A stretch of DNA of 64,000 bases from Ampullaceana balthica (lineage: Eukaryota > Mollusca > Gastropoda > Lymnaeidae): positions 816,001 to 880,000 of the forward strand of contig CALYLW010000017.1 in NCBI GenBank assembly GCA_944989445.1, given 5' to 3'. The notes below the pieces were generated by a model, which did not search any database, was not told where the DNA came from, and saw only the letters and a program-made list of their open reading frames with translations. Shown here in pieces: positions 13,301 to 24,511 of this stretch (within the stretch, counting starts at the first letter, position 1; each line of letters begins with the position of its first letter). The translations under genes and the position numbers were made by a program.

Positions 13301-16300
13301 TAATCGTTAATTTTTCAAAAGTTAACTATTAAATTTAAATTAATCGTTAACAGCCCTAGTTTAGATATAAAATAGGGTAGTGACAGGATTAAATGGATGA
13401 TAATTGTAAAGAAACTAATAGAAATTCTTTATTATTCTCAAGCTGAAGAAAGGCTGGACATTCTGATCAACAATGCTGGTATTATGATGTGTCCCAAGAT
13501 GCTTACAAAGGATGGTCTTGAGATGCAGATTGGTGTCAATCATTTTGGTAAGTTCTGAACCACTGCTGATTTAAATATTCTCCATTCCTAAAAATGATTT
13601 GGACCACCCAGTTCGAGTAGCTACTTTGTTAAAGTTAAAGTAATAAAATCATCAAACTGATTTCCAAGTGGAAACATACAACAATGTTTCTCAAGGCTAT
13701 GTATATTTCTACATTTTAAAAGTGCAAGTTTGTTTGCTTTGCTATGCTTTTAACTAAATAAAATCTTAAGTAATAATGGAGCTTTTCTTATTTAATAAAT
13801 AAATTAAAAGAAAGTATATATATAGAACTTAACTTGCTTTAAAAAACCCAAATAATATGATTAATTTCCAGTTACATGTTAGTGTTTATTCGCATTCTTT
13901 GCTACTCTAAGTTTAAGAAAATACAAAATACACAAACAAATTGTGTAATGAGAACCATACATTTATTGTTCTCATTACACAATTTGTTTGTGTATTTTGT
14001 ATTTTATTTAAAAGCTTTATCGCAGTCCCATTCTATAAGTTTAAGAAGGCTAGTTGATTACACCTACTCTTTTTCCCAGATTATTTTACAGTGATTTGAT
14101 TTTATTTCCAGGCCATTTTTTGTTGACTAATCTTCTGTTGGACAAGCTCAAGCAATCTTCTCCTAGCCGCATAATCATCGTCTCAAGTACCATGCACATG
14201 GCAGGAAAGATCAACTTCGATGACATAAACAGTGACAAGTATTACAATTCTGTTTCGGCATACTCTCAGAGTAAACTGGCAAATATTTTGCATATGCGGG
14301 GCTTGATGAAGAGATTAGTAGGTAGGAAGTCTCTCTAAGTCTTATCTATACATTGTGACATTTTGTTTGATCAAACTAAAACTGTTTAATAAAACAAGAA
14401 CACGAAGGAAATCATAACAAACATCAAGCATGATATACATGAGGTAAATCAAGGAAATATTAATTTAGTAGAGTTTTCCCATTGGTAAGGACATCTTTTA
14501 TAAAATTTCTGATACTGTCCTCAGGTAGTGATGAAGTGTTAGATTATTGGTGAATTGGGGTTAGTGCGGATGACAGCATTTGCCAAAACATTTGCCTATG
14601 TATCTGTCCATTTATAAAGCTTAATATTTATTGTTTTAATTTAAAAAATTTGTTTGTATTTTATTTGAGAGTTTAATCTTAGTCCTATTGTGTATGACAT
14701 ATTAGTGTTGCTTGAGTAGTGCCAAGATTTTTTTCGCATTTCTCATAAAAAAGAAAGAAAGATGTGACAAATTTTGTAGACTAGCCAATCTGCCCCCTCT
14801 ACCTCATATAAGACAGAGTTTGAATATTCATCCCTCCATTTTCTTTATATTCTACTTAAGTATTTTTAGTGTTTTATTTTTTGAAATTTAATGTCAAAAT
14901 GTTAAACAAAAAGGTTTAAACTTTTTGAAGACACAAGGATTAAAAATTATTCTAATTAAAAATATTTGAAAGTTAAATGCTTTTTAGGGATTTTATTTAA
15001 CTACACAACTTTTTCCTGGTCAAATCTTTTTACAAATATTCAGCCACACCACTTGAATTTTGCACATCTTCATATCTTGATTGATTTAATTTTTTGGGGA
15101 AAAGTTGACTTTTATAGGATTGTTACTGCAAACCTTTTGAATAAATTCTAGTTGAATCTCATGTTAAAATGACAAAAAAAAACAATATTTTTTTTAAAAG
15201 ATGTTCTTTGCTCTACAACCACTTTCCTCTCGTGATTCAAGAATTCAACTCATTTACCTGTTTGTGTGTTGGTCAAGAATATGTTCCGTAACATTAAACA
15301 AATGTCTTATAATGAACCATGTCTGGCTATTGGTCAAATGAGTAAAGTGATTGATTGCCTTCTGATCTGAAGATAGAGAGTTATTTGGTGAAAAATAATA
15401 ATAGCAAAATTTTGATAATTATGGATGCAGAAATATTGTAACTTTGAGTGCATTTTTTGCATTTAGGATTGTTTAATCATAGGCACTCTCAATCTTTATT
15501 AAACTGTTTTCTATAAATAGAAGTATTTTAAATATATTTATTAAATTTCATGATTTTTAAGTGTAGGTAAAATAATTAAATATGCCTTTGTGTGCTAACG
15601 CTTAATGCAAAATATTGTTAAAAATTGTTCCACTTTTATAAAAATAAATCATACCATTACATCTTAAAACAAATTAAAAATTTATTTGTTTCCAGTTAAG
15701 CATGGGAATGAAATTTCGGTGCATCATAAATTTTTAATTTTAAAAAACAACGCTGTTCTATTTTTTGCACAGGAACCAGTGTGACAGTAAACAGCCTTCA
15801 TCCAGGGGCAGTAGACACAGAGCTGCAGCGCCATTTTTTCTTTAGTTATCTCCCCATTGTTAGAGAGCTTTTTTACCCAATTAGAGCCTTCTTCTTCAAG
15901 ACACCGGTTCAAGGTGCCCAGACCACACTGTACGCAGCACTTGATCCGTCTTTGGAGACTGTCTCAGGAAAATATTTTAGGTAAAAGAGTACTATATTTT
16001 ACCAAACGCAAGCGCCTGTGGGTTGTTTGTTTCTCACAGCTTTTTTTTTCTGCAATACAAAATAAATTATATTATTTTTATGTCCATGTTTCCTAGAAAT
16101 GTGATTATCCTTGTGTAATAGTGAAGGCCCTCAATCATACTTAGTGTGGAATTTAAAATTAATTTTTGAAAATGTGTAATCTAACAACAAATAAAATTGA
16201 GACTCCATTTCAATATAATTTCTAGCAATATCCAGCCTTAAATCTTTAGAAATTTATTTCTGATGGTGTTAAAATCCATCTGTTGCCATATTTTATCATT

Positions 16301-16500
16301 TTTCTGGCCTTAAAAATGAATAAAAATCCCTTGTGTTAGCCAGACTTCACTAATAAGTACTTCACTGTGGTGTTGTATTTCTCTATCCCAGCCATTGCCG
16401 TGCGACTCCTCCTGCTAAAAGAGCTTTGGATGATGAGGCAGCTGAAAAGTTATGGCAGCTAAGCGAGGAAATAACAAAACCCAGGGAGAAAAATAACTGA
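10363..16500 (+). CDS. Retinol dehydrogenase 11-14-like short-chain dehydrogenase, complete, 7 exons, 305 aa
   Basis: Exons: 10363-10373, 10634-10752, 12192-12347, 13443-13547, 14112-14321, 15773-15980, 16392-16500. They total 918 nt, frame is kept across all GT/AG junctions, and the last exon ends in TGA. The product is a classical SDR: NAD(P)-binding TGANTGIG at residues 26-33, NNAG at 105-108, catalytic Ser 155/156, Tyr181 and Lys185 in YSQSK, then the PG turn near 211 and a 'KYFSHC' tail typical of RDH11-14. Expected activity is NADPH-dependent reduction of retinal or other aldehydes or ketones, usually at ER or mitochondrial membranes; the substrate is inferred. The first exon codes only MEF plus part of an Arg codon and supplies no membrane anchor. 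That start is chosen because its donor (CAG|gtaagc) and phase fit; an alternative upstream 5' exon is possible. Introns contain LINE, hAT and Penelope debris. Confidence 0.9.
11124..11150. mobile_element. hAT terminal fragment in intron 2
   Basis: 'ttaggtctgcggaaattaacgatt' copies the left end of the hAT elements at 12553 and 36168. No second end is found nearby. Confidence 0.45.
11180..11880 (+). mobile_element. Decayed LINE reverse transcriptase in intron 2
   Basis: The plus strand retains 'NGIKQGCV' (11199-11222), then a 'VDDC' that corresponds to the catalytic FADDC box (about 11390-11410), then '[15 protein letters not shown]' (11550-11595). These three landmarks stand in the order and spacing of RT domains in LINEs of the 'VKQGCVLAPTLF...FADDC...YLGSTL' type. 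Many stops and deletions show it is inactive. It lies within intron 2 of the dehydrogenase gene in the sense direction. Confidence 0.65.
12553..13358 (+). mobile_element. hAT element with transposase C-terminal remnant, in intron 3
   Basis: The ends TAGGGCTGCGG / AACAGCCCTA are flanked by GTTTAAAT and GTTTAGAT (7 of 8 bp). The subterminal sequence is rich in 'attaacgattaat' repeats. Inside, the plus strand encodes '[20 protein letters not shown]' (about 13085-13145), the hallmark of the hAT C-terminal dimerisation domain. The remainder of the transposase is missing, so the copy is an internal-deletion derivative. It lies in intron 3 of the dehydrogenase gene. A related copy at 36168 keeps the opposite (BED finger) end of the same transposase type. 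Confidence 0.9.
13918..14005. repeat. Perfect 38-bp inverted repeat (hairpin) from Penelope-like terminal sequence
   Basis: Arms 13918-13955 and 13968-14005 are exact reverse complements with a 12-bp spacer. The right arm and its flank match sequence just beyond the Penelope-like element's tail at 46795-46850 ('acaatttgtttgtgtatttt'), so the hairpin is probably two head-to-head terminal pieces of that family. It lies in intron 4 of the dehydrogenase gene and would fold in the pre-mRNA. Confidence 0.85.
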
Positions 16501-17891
16501 CTTAAATCAAGGCAGCGTTGAACTTGGGGGTGTCTAGTGGTAGCTCTGCCCATCATTTCTAATTATTTAACTCTTTTTAAAAAGTTTTCTGGTTTTTATT
16601 TGTGTTTGACCACCTAATGTTAATTCTACTATGGGTAGTTTGTTTTATTCCTTTTCATTAAAAAAAAGTTTCATACAAGTCTTTAAAGTATTTGTGTTAT
16701 GAATTTTACACCAAATTAATGAAGTGAACTCTTATTCTATTTAAAAAGTACTCTCTCTCTAAAGAAACTGTTTTTAAAATTAAATTGCTTGCTTTCAGAG
16801 TTTTTCCTATTTTGGAAATCAAAGGTTCTTTAGAGAAAGCTTGTAATTCTCTTTGCAGACCCCAGTTTGTGAAATGTTGACCTTTAGGTTCTTTTTTTTA
16901 AAAATTATCTGTGATCAATTATGTTTCAAAATCAAACTGATTTTTTTGTTCTTCATTGAGATGTTTGTGATGATGCTAAGAAATTCATTGGTATTTAATT
17001 TTACTTTCAAAGGTTGTGAAATATGAATTTTTCTTTTTTAAATTGACATTATTAAGTGAAGAAACAACTTACTTCCTACTTTAGTGAACAAATCAATGAT
17101 GCAATGAACTAACCTCTGCGCACTCCGGTATTATTTATCTTTGAACAGTTTAATTATTAAATTACTCTATTTTTAATGGAGAACCTCACCTTCTTTTTTG
17201 AGACTTACCATTAGCCCGTACATTTTACATTTGAGATCTATTGCCAAGTTACTTTTCTTGCACATTTTCTTGAGATATGTGCAGAAGCCAAAATGATCAA
17301 CAAATTTATGATAGACCATTAAGATAACAAAGAAGACATTTAGATCAGTTTTCTTGGTCATTTGACTTACATTCAGAGCAACTTAAACCATATTTTCCTT
17401 CATCAATAAAGATGACATTTTTAAAAATTGTTTCTGTTGTGTATTTGCTAAACTGAAATAAAAAGTAACCATGAATTAAAATTATTTTTAAGAGATCTTT
17501 CTAGCTAAATGACTAAAAGCCATGATTAATATTCATTCATGATTAATATTAATGACCTATTTGTCCTACAATATCAGTGGCAAGTGCTCCTTGCCAAACA
17601 ACTTACCACTTTGTGCCTTTTCTGGATTGAAAGTGTTTTAAGTATACCAGAATTAAAACCAGACTCTTCTATGCAAATTTTACATAATTTATAACATCAT
17701 AAATTAAAGAATATGCCTTATAGTATGCACAGACCATTTCATTCTATTTTTTTTTGGGAGAAATGACAGCCTTGTTGATTTATACTCTAAGCATTTAAAA
17801 TTATCCTTCTATGATATAATGATGTTCTCATTTTTCCTTCCCTCCCTACTCTGGACCCTTCCAGAAGTTGATCATCAAACTTACTCTAGAA
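16501..17891. other. 3' UTR and downstream flank of the dehydrogenase gene
   Basis: AT-rich sequence after the TGA. Candidate polyadenylation signals AATAAA occur near 17405 and 17457. If either is used the 3' UTR would be about 0.9 kb. No further exon was recognised. Confidence 0.45.
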
Positions 17892-18089
17892 CAATGGTTC
17901 CCAACCTGTGGGACCCGACGGGTTTTATGGGGGTCGCCAACTGTCGACTAAAAAAATATTCACTATAATGCAAATGTGCTCTATTTTGTAAAAACGTTAT
18001 TGAAAATGACATTTAAATTTCATGGGGGTCGCAGGTCACATGGCTTTTATAAAAAGGGGTCACCACCCAAAAATGGTACGGAACCACTG
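17892..18089. mobile_element. hAT MITE (CAATGGTTCCCAACC ends)
   Basis: Ends CAATGGTTCCCAACC and GGTACGGAACCACTG are flanked by a perfect 8-bp duplication CTCTAGAA (17884-17891 and 18090-18097). The interior has 'gggggtcgc' words on both sides of centre. Non-coding. Confidence 0.9.
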
Positions 18090-18097
18090 CTCTAGAA

Positions 18098-20120
18098 GTT
18101 TTATTTTACTATCCCAGCTGTGGAATCGATTGCAGTATCGTATGACATAATTACCTCAATTATTATTAAAACTTTTAAATACATATTTTGAATTTCAGAA
18201 CAGAGAAAGAATGACTTCAACGTTGATCCAGTTTCATTTAATTTCTTTTTCAAATCATGTTTGTTAATATTCGTTTTATTCAAGTGTTGATTCTACCTCT
18301 TTCCTCTGGTGATTATTTATGCTTGAAGTTATCGTATTGATCTTTTGATCCCTGCTTTCAACAATAATTTATTGGGAACAATATGAAATTAGCTAACAGA
18401 CCTGAGTATCATGAACTTGCCCACATCACTAGTCGATTTAACCCACCTGGCAAACTAGTTTATTATTGTGATTTGGACCTTGATGTTGGCCTGTGTATAA
18501 AATAATGATTCTAAAATGGTGTTTCAATTTCAAATGCTGGCAATGTTTGATTTTCAATACCACAAAATTGCAGCTTATTGTTAGCAATGATATTGTCATG
18601 TGATATCCCGTCTGTATTCTATGCACTGTGCTGCTATGAACTTTTTTTACCTTTGTACATGAGCACAGTGTTAAATCCAATGTAGCAAATATTGATCACA
18701 TAAGTGAAAACCAACTTTCAGGGCAACATATTTTACAAGGAAACTATGCACTTATTATGCTATGACAAATATGGTTGTTGTATAAATAGACAGACCTATA
18801 AGCTGAAAACGAATTCCTTTATTGCAACCATTTGCTGATTATAATACTGTTAACTCTTGTCCTACAGCTTTTATTTTATTTATTTGTGATTCTATGATTT
18901 GCATTTTTTTATTTTTTGTTCACAAATCAATGCTCATTTTTATTTGAACTGACCCTAGCTATAAACCTTCAATAAGATGGAATTTGAGTAGTCAATAGCT
19001 GTTCAAAGAATCCTGCAGCCTAAACAATGTAATTTCATCCAATTAAAATAACCTATATTAACAAACTGGCAAATTTGTTCTTGTTTGTTTGTGTTTTTTT
19101 TTGGTGTTTTTTTTTGGAAAAAAAAATCTCCAATGAAAAGCTTGCAAGTTTTATTTTTTTCTCAGTGTCAAAAAAAAAGCAATTGAGACTTGTACCTATG
19201 CCCCATTGTCTGTAGAGTTATTTAATTTTTCTGGGTTAGGAACCTGATTGATCTTGTTAACTAATAAGGACGCAATGACTATCCTTATACATTGAAAATA
19301 ATTTAACATGAAATTGAGAGGATTGAAATATTTTTTCGTGTTAAAAGCTATTTTAAAAAATTACATATACTTGATATACTCAACAAAATTACAATGTATC
19401 TATGCATGCAATTATTAAACATCAATAAAATATTTACAAGAACTTAACTGAGCGGCAGGTGTTTACCGTGTTTTGTTTATTCCGAGAAGAGGATATCCGA
19501 TGTCAAACTTGCATAATTTTATTTTCAGTGGCGCAGTTGTTTTTTTGGTGTTTTTTTTTGCGTAAAGCGATTTTTGTTTCGTGTTAAGAGAGAGAAAACA
19601 ATGTGGAAAATGAAAATACATAGTAATTTCACCAAAAAAATAATAATAATAATAACGGCAGGAAGGGGAGAAAAACAATAAAGGGAAATAACTAAAATCA
19701 TCAACTTTCCAACGTGTCAATGAATGGAATAAGCGTTAAATAAATGTAATCTAATTTTCAGTGCATACTACACGAAAAATGTGGGGGGGGGGCCAAAAAC
19801 ATTGTCTCCACATCTGATTTTCTTTAATGTTAAATAAAAGATAACTCATTTGTGGGGGGGGGGTATGAATAAGAAGGTGGTGAAAGCAGTAGAACAACAT
19901 TATGAAGCCCATAAATCTTAATATAAATTACTACCTATACTACAATAATCCTTATATTATGATGCCCGTATGTACTAGCATTACATAGTTTGGTCTATCT
20001 ATCTTCAGTCGGTCGGACGACCTGCCTGTCTCTGTTCGTCTGTCATTCTGTGTATGGTATGACATACAGGTTAAGATGCAATAAACGGCATGCACACCTT
20101 ATATTTATATATGTATATAT
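18098..20120. other. Intergenic, no gene recognised
   Basis: AT-rich, with T- and A-runs around 19090-19180 and G-runs at 19780 and 19855. No supported coding exon or element boundary. Confidence 0.5.
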
Positions 20121-20138
20121 ATGTGTGTATGGCAACCG

Positions 20139-20580
20139 TCCGTCCTCATGGGACGATAGCGTGTACTCCTGCTCCTCTGCCCCCCTCCCCTTTCTCCTGG
20201 ACCTTCACTCAAAGCTGAGGGATGCTTCCGCGACATGAATGCCCTCACGCACTTTTGCCCGCCAGGAGGTGCGCTCCTCGGCATTGGTCTCCCACGTTTT
20301 ATAGTCTATCTGTGCCAGTGACATGTCTTTCCTGCAGACGTCCTTGAAGCGCAAGCAGGGGCGACCTCTTTTTCTAATACTGGTTGCCAGCTCACCGTAA
20401 AGCAAGGCTCTAGGAATGCGCTCCGAGCTCATCCTGCGGACATGACCTAACCATCGCAGGCGCCTCTCACTCAGAATTGAGTGCATACTCAGCATATGGC
20501 TTCTTCTGAGTACCTCCACATTTGTGATAGTGTCCTGCCACTTGATGCGTAGAATCCTACGCAAGCATCGTAAGTGGAAG
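20139..20580 (-). mobile_element. LINE 3' end: post-RT C-terminal domain fragment
   Basis: The minus strand encodes 'ILRIKWQDTITNVEVLRR', then 'RLRWLGHVRRM', 'IPRALLYGEL' and 'RGRPCLRFKDVC', the conserved region following the RT in a widespread animal LINE group. The same module occurs at 33550-34196. The 3' untranslated end near 20130 ('cgtcccatgaggacggacgg' on the minus strand) resembles the 3' end of that second copy. It is 5'-truncated, as is usual for LINEs. The clade was not assigned. Confidence 0.8.
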
Positions 20581-20601
20581 CTGTTGATATATATATGTTA
20601 C

Positions 20602-20770
20602 GGCCAAAGCCCGAAGTCCGGCCACTTCGCGAATTGACCGGCCAATTCGCGAAGTGGCCGACGCGTCTGGCCAAAGCCCGAAATACTTACAACTAACAAT
20701 TGTAATTCGGGCTTTGGTCGGCGAATTCGCGAAGTGGCTGGGTATCCTTGGCCAAAGTCCGAAGTGGTAA
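20602..20770. repeat. Compound palindrome with repeated CGCGAATT / CACTTCGCGAATT modules
   Basis: A 42-bp near-perfect palindrome spans 20619-20660 (two mismatched positions, symmetric). The module 'aattcgcgaagtggc' recurs at 20643 and 20725, and 'ggccaaagcccgaa' or its inverse at 20602, 20670, 20706 and 20750. The block is GC-rich, and no target duplication or protein is evident. It could be a MITE or folded repeat; the class is unknown. Confidence 0.7.
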
Positions 20771-20939
20771 GGGAATACTGCCCGGTTAGCGCACATCAAT
20801 CGCTTCTGGTGTGTTGGCATGTACGGGGTAGGAAAAGGGTGCCACGCTGTGACGATATTATTGCGTTAGTCTTTCCTTTTCGGAGAAGGTCCAGACATTG
20901 TGACTAGTTCTTATTTTTTCTGACACACATGTTTCAGTC

Positions 20940-21119
20940 AGGGACCGGACTTAGGGAATTGGAGGCTCTTTGCGAAGTGAATTTGGTGGCCCTAAATGTA
21001 ATATAAAAATTAAAAAAATAATTAAGGAAAGATTCTTGTGGCAGGACCCCCACTAATTATTAGACTAATCGGAGGCCCTAGGCGGCTGCCTAGTTTGCTA
21101 TGCTTAAAGCCGGCCCTAT
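20940..21119. mobile_element. hAT-like MITE, 180 bp
   Basis: Left end CAGGGACCGGACTTAGG and right end CTTAAAGCCGGCCCTA are imperfect inverted repeats. The flanks share TTTCAGT, a 7-bp match near the expected 8-bp duplication. Non-coding. Confidence 0.65.
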
Positions 21120-22145
21120 TTCAGTGTGAGTACTGTATTACTCGTATTTATAACGTCCACCAATCAACGTTTCCAGTTGAAAAGATAAGTCATAGGGCAC
21201 GTATAGCATGTGTCGTGGGGTGTGATAACACAATACTAAGTTTACTGAGGCTATTAACTTATCATTAATTGTTAGCTACGACACGTTGTTCTGTACTGGA
21301 AAGTGCTAAATCAGCAGATGAACAAATCCATGCCGATTCGATCACAGCACGTTTGACCCTTTTGTTTTAAACACCTTGTTTTATTTATTTTTGTTTTGTT
21401 TTGTAAATGATTTTTTTAAATATTTATTTTTGGTATAAAAATAATGTAATATACTATAATTGTCTTTTAAAAATTATAAACAGTATGGAATACTTATTTT
21501 TAACTTTGAATTTATGATAGGTTAATTGAAAAAAGTTTATACACTGACAACCGGTTAATATTCAATGCGAATTCATGATTGTGGTGTGTGCACCATTTTC
21601 TGAGGTAGAAAGTCCTTCGAATCCTATCTAACTTCACCCCCATCTCGATCCGATGTAATCGGACAATAAAAAGGCCATGTGGTCAGATAAAGGTACGCAC
21701 ATTCTCTCTGCACACTCCCTTTATTTACCTTGTCCATAAGTGTTGCCAACACACGGGGTCATGTGGTCGTCACTTAGTCTAGCCCTCGTAACATGTAATT
21801 ATGTAACATGTGCCAGCCAACGAACAGTCCCTGGTTTCGCTATCATTTGTAATTAACAATCAATTTAAGTATGAAATCTTACTAGTCAACCTTCAATCTG
21901 CTCATGACTCAAGGAGACTTGAAGGTATGTGGGTTTTCTCTGTCTAGTATCAGTGACGTGGCTATAAGTTTTAGTGTTACCAGAAGCTAACCAAGAAAAA
22001 CAAACCTTATCACTTTGTCCGAAATACATGAAGAACGCCCTAACCCTTCCTAAGCTCTAGTGTTGTATAATTTCGTTTTCTAGCCATTAATAGATTCACT
22101 TTGTTTCCCCAAACAATTTTTCGCCCATAGTGTCAATATTTACAA
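21120..22145. other. Intergenic, no gene recognised
   Basis: Mixed-composition DNA with short uninformative frames only. Confidence 0.45.
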
Positions 22146-23301
22146 ATAGCTGACCCGCGGCGTAGCATACGCCGCTAATGATTTAGTGACGGGTGAAGAC
22201 TTCCTGAAAGGCACAGTTGTCAAAATGGGGTGGGTTTGGGCAAACGACTGAGAGTGAATGAAAAGAAGGAACTCTGGAGAGACCCGTAAAAAATGACGGA
22301 AGTGTTCAGCTGAAATCTATTTATTTTGAAAAAATGCACTTAATATGCACTTTTTCAAAATCCCAAATAACTTGTCCTTGTTTGATCAATACGAAATATT
22401 AAATTTTCTGAAATGTACACAAAGTATTTTATAACATTTTACATTGTTCCCTTTTTACAAAATTAAAATATCAGCGAAAACAATAACGTCGTACAATTTT
22501 TTTTTATTGCGCATATTTAATTTGCACACCTTTTGATGCATGGGTGCAGTAATTAAATTTTCTGAAATGTACACAAAGTATTTTATAACTTTTTACATTG
22601 TTCCCTTTTTAAATCCTTTATATAATATTAACTCGTGGTGTCTGCACCCTTGATTGCTTGCTTGATTGCTTGTCGCCAAAACTTTTCATCGATTTCTAAC
22701 CCACTTCCTCGTAAGCTAGCGAACTGAAATTTTGCAGGCAGTTTCGTACCGATAATAAAAACAATGTATCAAAATTTCAGATCGATCGCATGTACCGTAA
22801 TTAAATTATTGATTTTTTAGATTATTTTATTTATTCCTATGTATCATGCTATTTTTTTGAGATAGAGCGTCGCGGTGCGTATTATATTGAACTACCTTTC
22901 TGTCGCGCAATAAGGTGCGTATTTTATTGACAACTCTTTTTATAAACATATTCCTGATCGGTGCGCATTATATTAAACATGTTTTACGACACAACTGCAA
23001 TTTTGTATTTCTGGATGGTCTGGCGCTGCGTATTATAATGAACATTCTTTTAGTTACGTCTCGTACATAAAGGATTTATAGTGAAAAACTTGGTTTTTTA
23101 CGTTGTTTTTTTACAAAATTAAAATATCAGCGAAAACTATGACGTCATATAATATTTTTTTTACAGCGCATATTTAATTTGCACACCTTTTGATGCATTG
23201 GTGGAGTAATTTGGTGCGCTGCTTTCTAAAATTAGTATCTGTTGAACATACTTGCAGCTTGTCTCGCAGGGTCCGACCACGAAGAGAATTATATATATAG
23301 A
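22146..23301 (-). mobile_element. Helitron, non-autonomous, about 1.16 kb
   Basis: On the minus strand the element begins TCTATATATATAATTCTC after an A (23301 downwards) and ends with the hairpin GCGGCGTA-TGC-TACGCCGC about 10 nt before a terminal CTAT followed by T. The 5' 16 bp and the hairpin are the same as in the Helitron at 33276-35951. The terminal CTAT departs from the CTRR rule, probably by mutation. The interior holds the 'gcgtattatattgaac' repeat seen again at 46925-47341 and 55200-55640. No Rep/helicase frame is present. Confidence 0.85.
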
Positions 23302-24039
23302 TAGATAGTTAAATAATGAGAGACATATTGTGAACCTTTAGGGCTGCGAAGATGGTCTATAGACAGAAGCTGAGGGCCAGAACGCTAAAAAGGCCGACCA
23401 AGTATGAATGAGGCTGAGATAGTCCTTCAGCTGCTGGGGGCCCGGGAAGGAGGCTAAAGACTACCGATTGGACTGACTGAAGGAGCATGATTGAGCATGC
23501 CAGGCCCCTGCATGGGCTGTAGTGCTAAGGATGATGATGATGATAAAACATTTGTCAGATACGTGTCATACTCTCACTGAGCTATACTAGATGGCTGACA
23601 TGTTTATTAAAAATATAAAGGCTCAAATCTCAAATTACTTTTTTAGCATCAAATTTCTGAGTCTTTCCCTTAAATACATATAAGCTGGTTCATTTTGTTT
23701 GTGAGGTCTTTAAAGAGAAAAAAAACCTTTAATTTCTTAACACACATTTTAAAAAAAAATTTAACTTTTAAATTCTCTTCATTCCAAGGTAAGTTTTTTT
23801 TTAAAGTTTACCGTTTGAATGCAAGGATATTTTAATGTCTTTCCCACCCACCTTCATCTTGGATTCACCAGGGACAGACGTACCATGGTAACATTTCTCT
23901 TTAAGTCTAATACATCCTCTCTGATCTCAAACATTTCCGAAAGTGCTGAATAACAATCTCTTCCTCAATAGCTAAAAAAAAAGCCTTCTTGACTATAAGA
24001 ATTTTTCACATAAAAAGGCGAATGTTCAGATTAATTTAA

Positions 24040-24480
24040 TTTAAAAAAAAACAACCCCGTAAAAACAAAGTTTTTCACTATAAATCTCTTATATGAGACA
24101 GAACTCAACGTGACAAATATTTACAGACTGAAACTGACTTAAGTCCCCTTTGCTGTAAAACCCGGGGGGGGGGAGGGGGAGGTGTGGTCACCGATTGCAG
24201 GCGTGAACGATTCAGGTGGCACGGGACGCCGAACAATAACAAACTGTGAAATTGAATTACCTATAGTTATAGAGAGATAAACTAAAAGTGCATTAATTTA
24301 ACTACGGTACATTCGATCGATCTGAAATTTTGATACGATGCATTGTTAGGTCACTCGAGTCTATGTACAAAATTTGAGCTCGATCGCATCACGGGAAGTG
24401 CGTCATTTGTGACTTTTGTTTTTCCGCCCGACCGACGTACGAAGAGATGACGAGAGACAAGATTTTGAAGTTAATATAAT
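24040..24480 (-). repeat. Helitron internal-repeat fragment
   Basis: The reverse complement matches the 535-bp repeat unit of the Helitron at 33276-35951 ('acttcaccaccgtctctc'-like end, 'gatcgatctgaaattttgatac', 'tttttcactataaatctctta'). It ends about 30 bp before the exon at 24512, so it forms most of the visible upstream intron. Confidence 0.75.
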
Positions 24481-24511
24481 GGATTTAATAACAATTCACT
24501 TGGCGTTTCAG

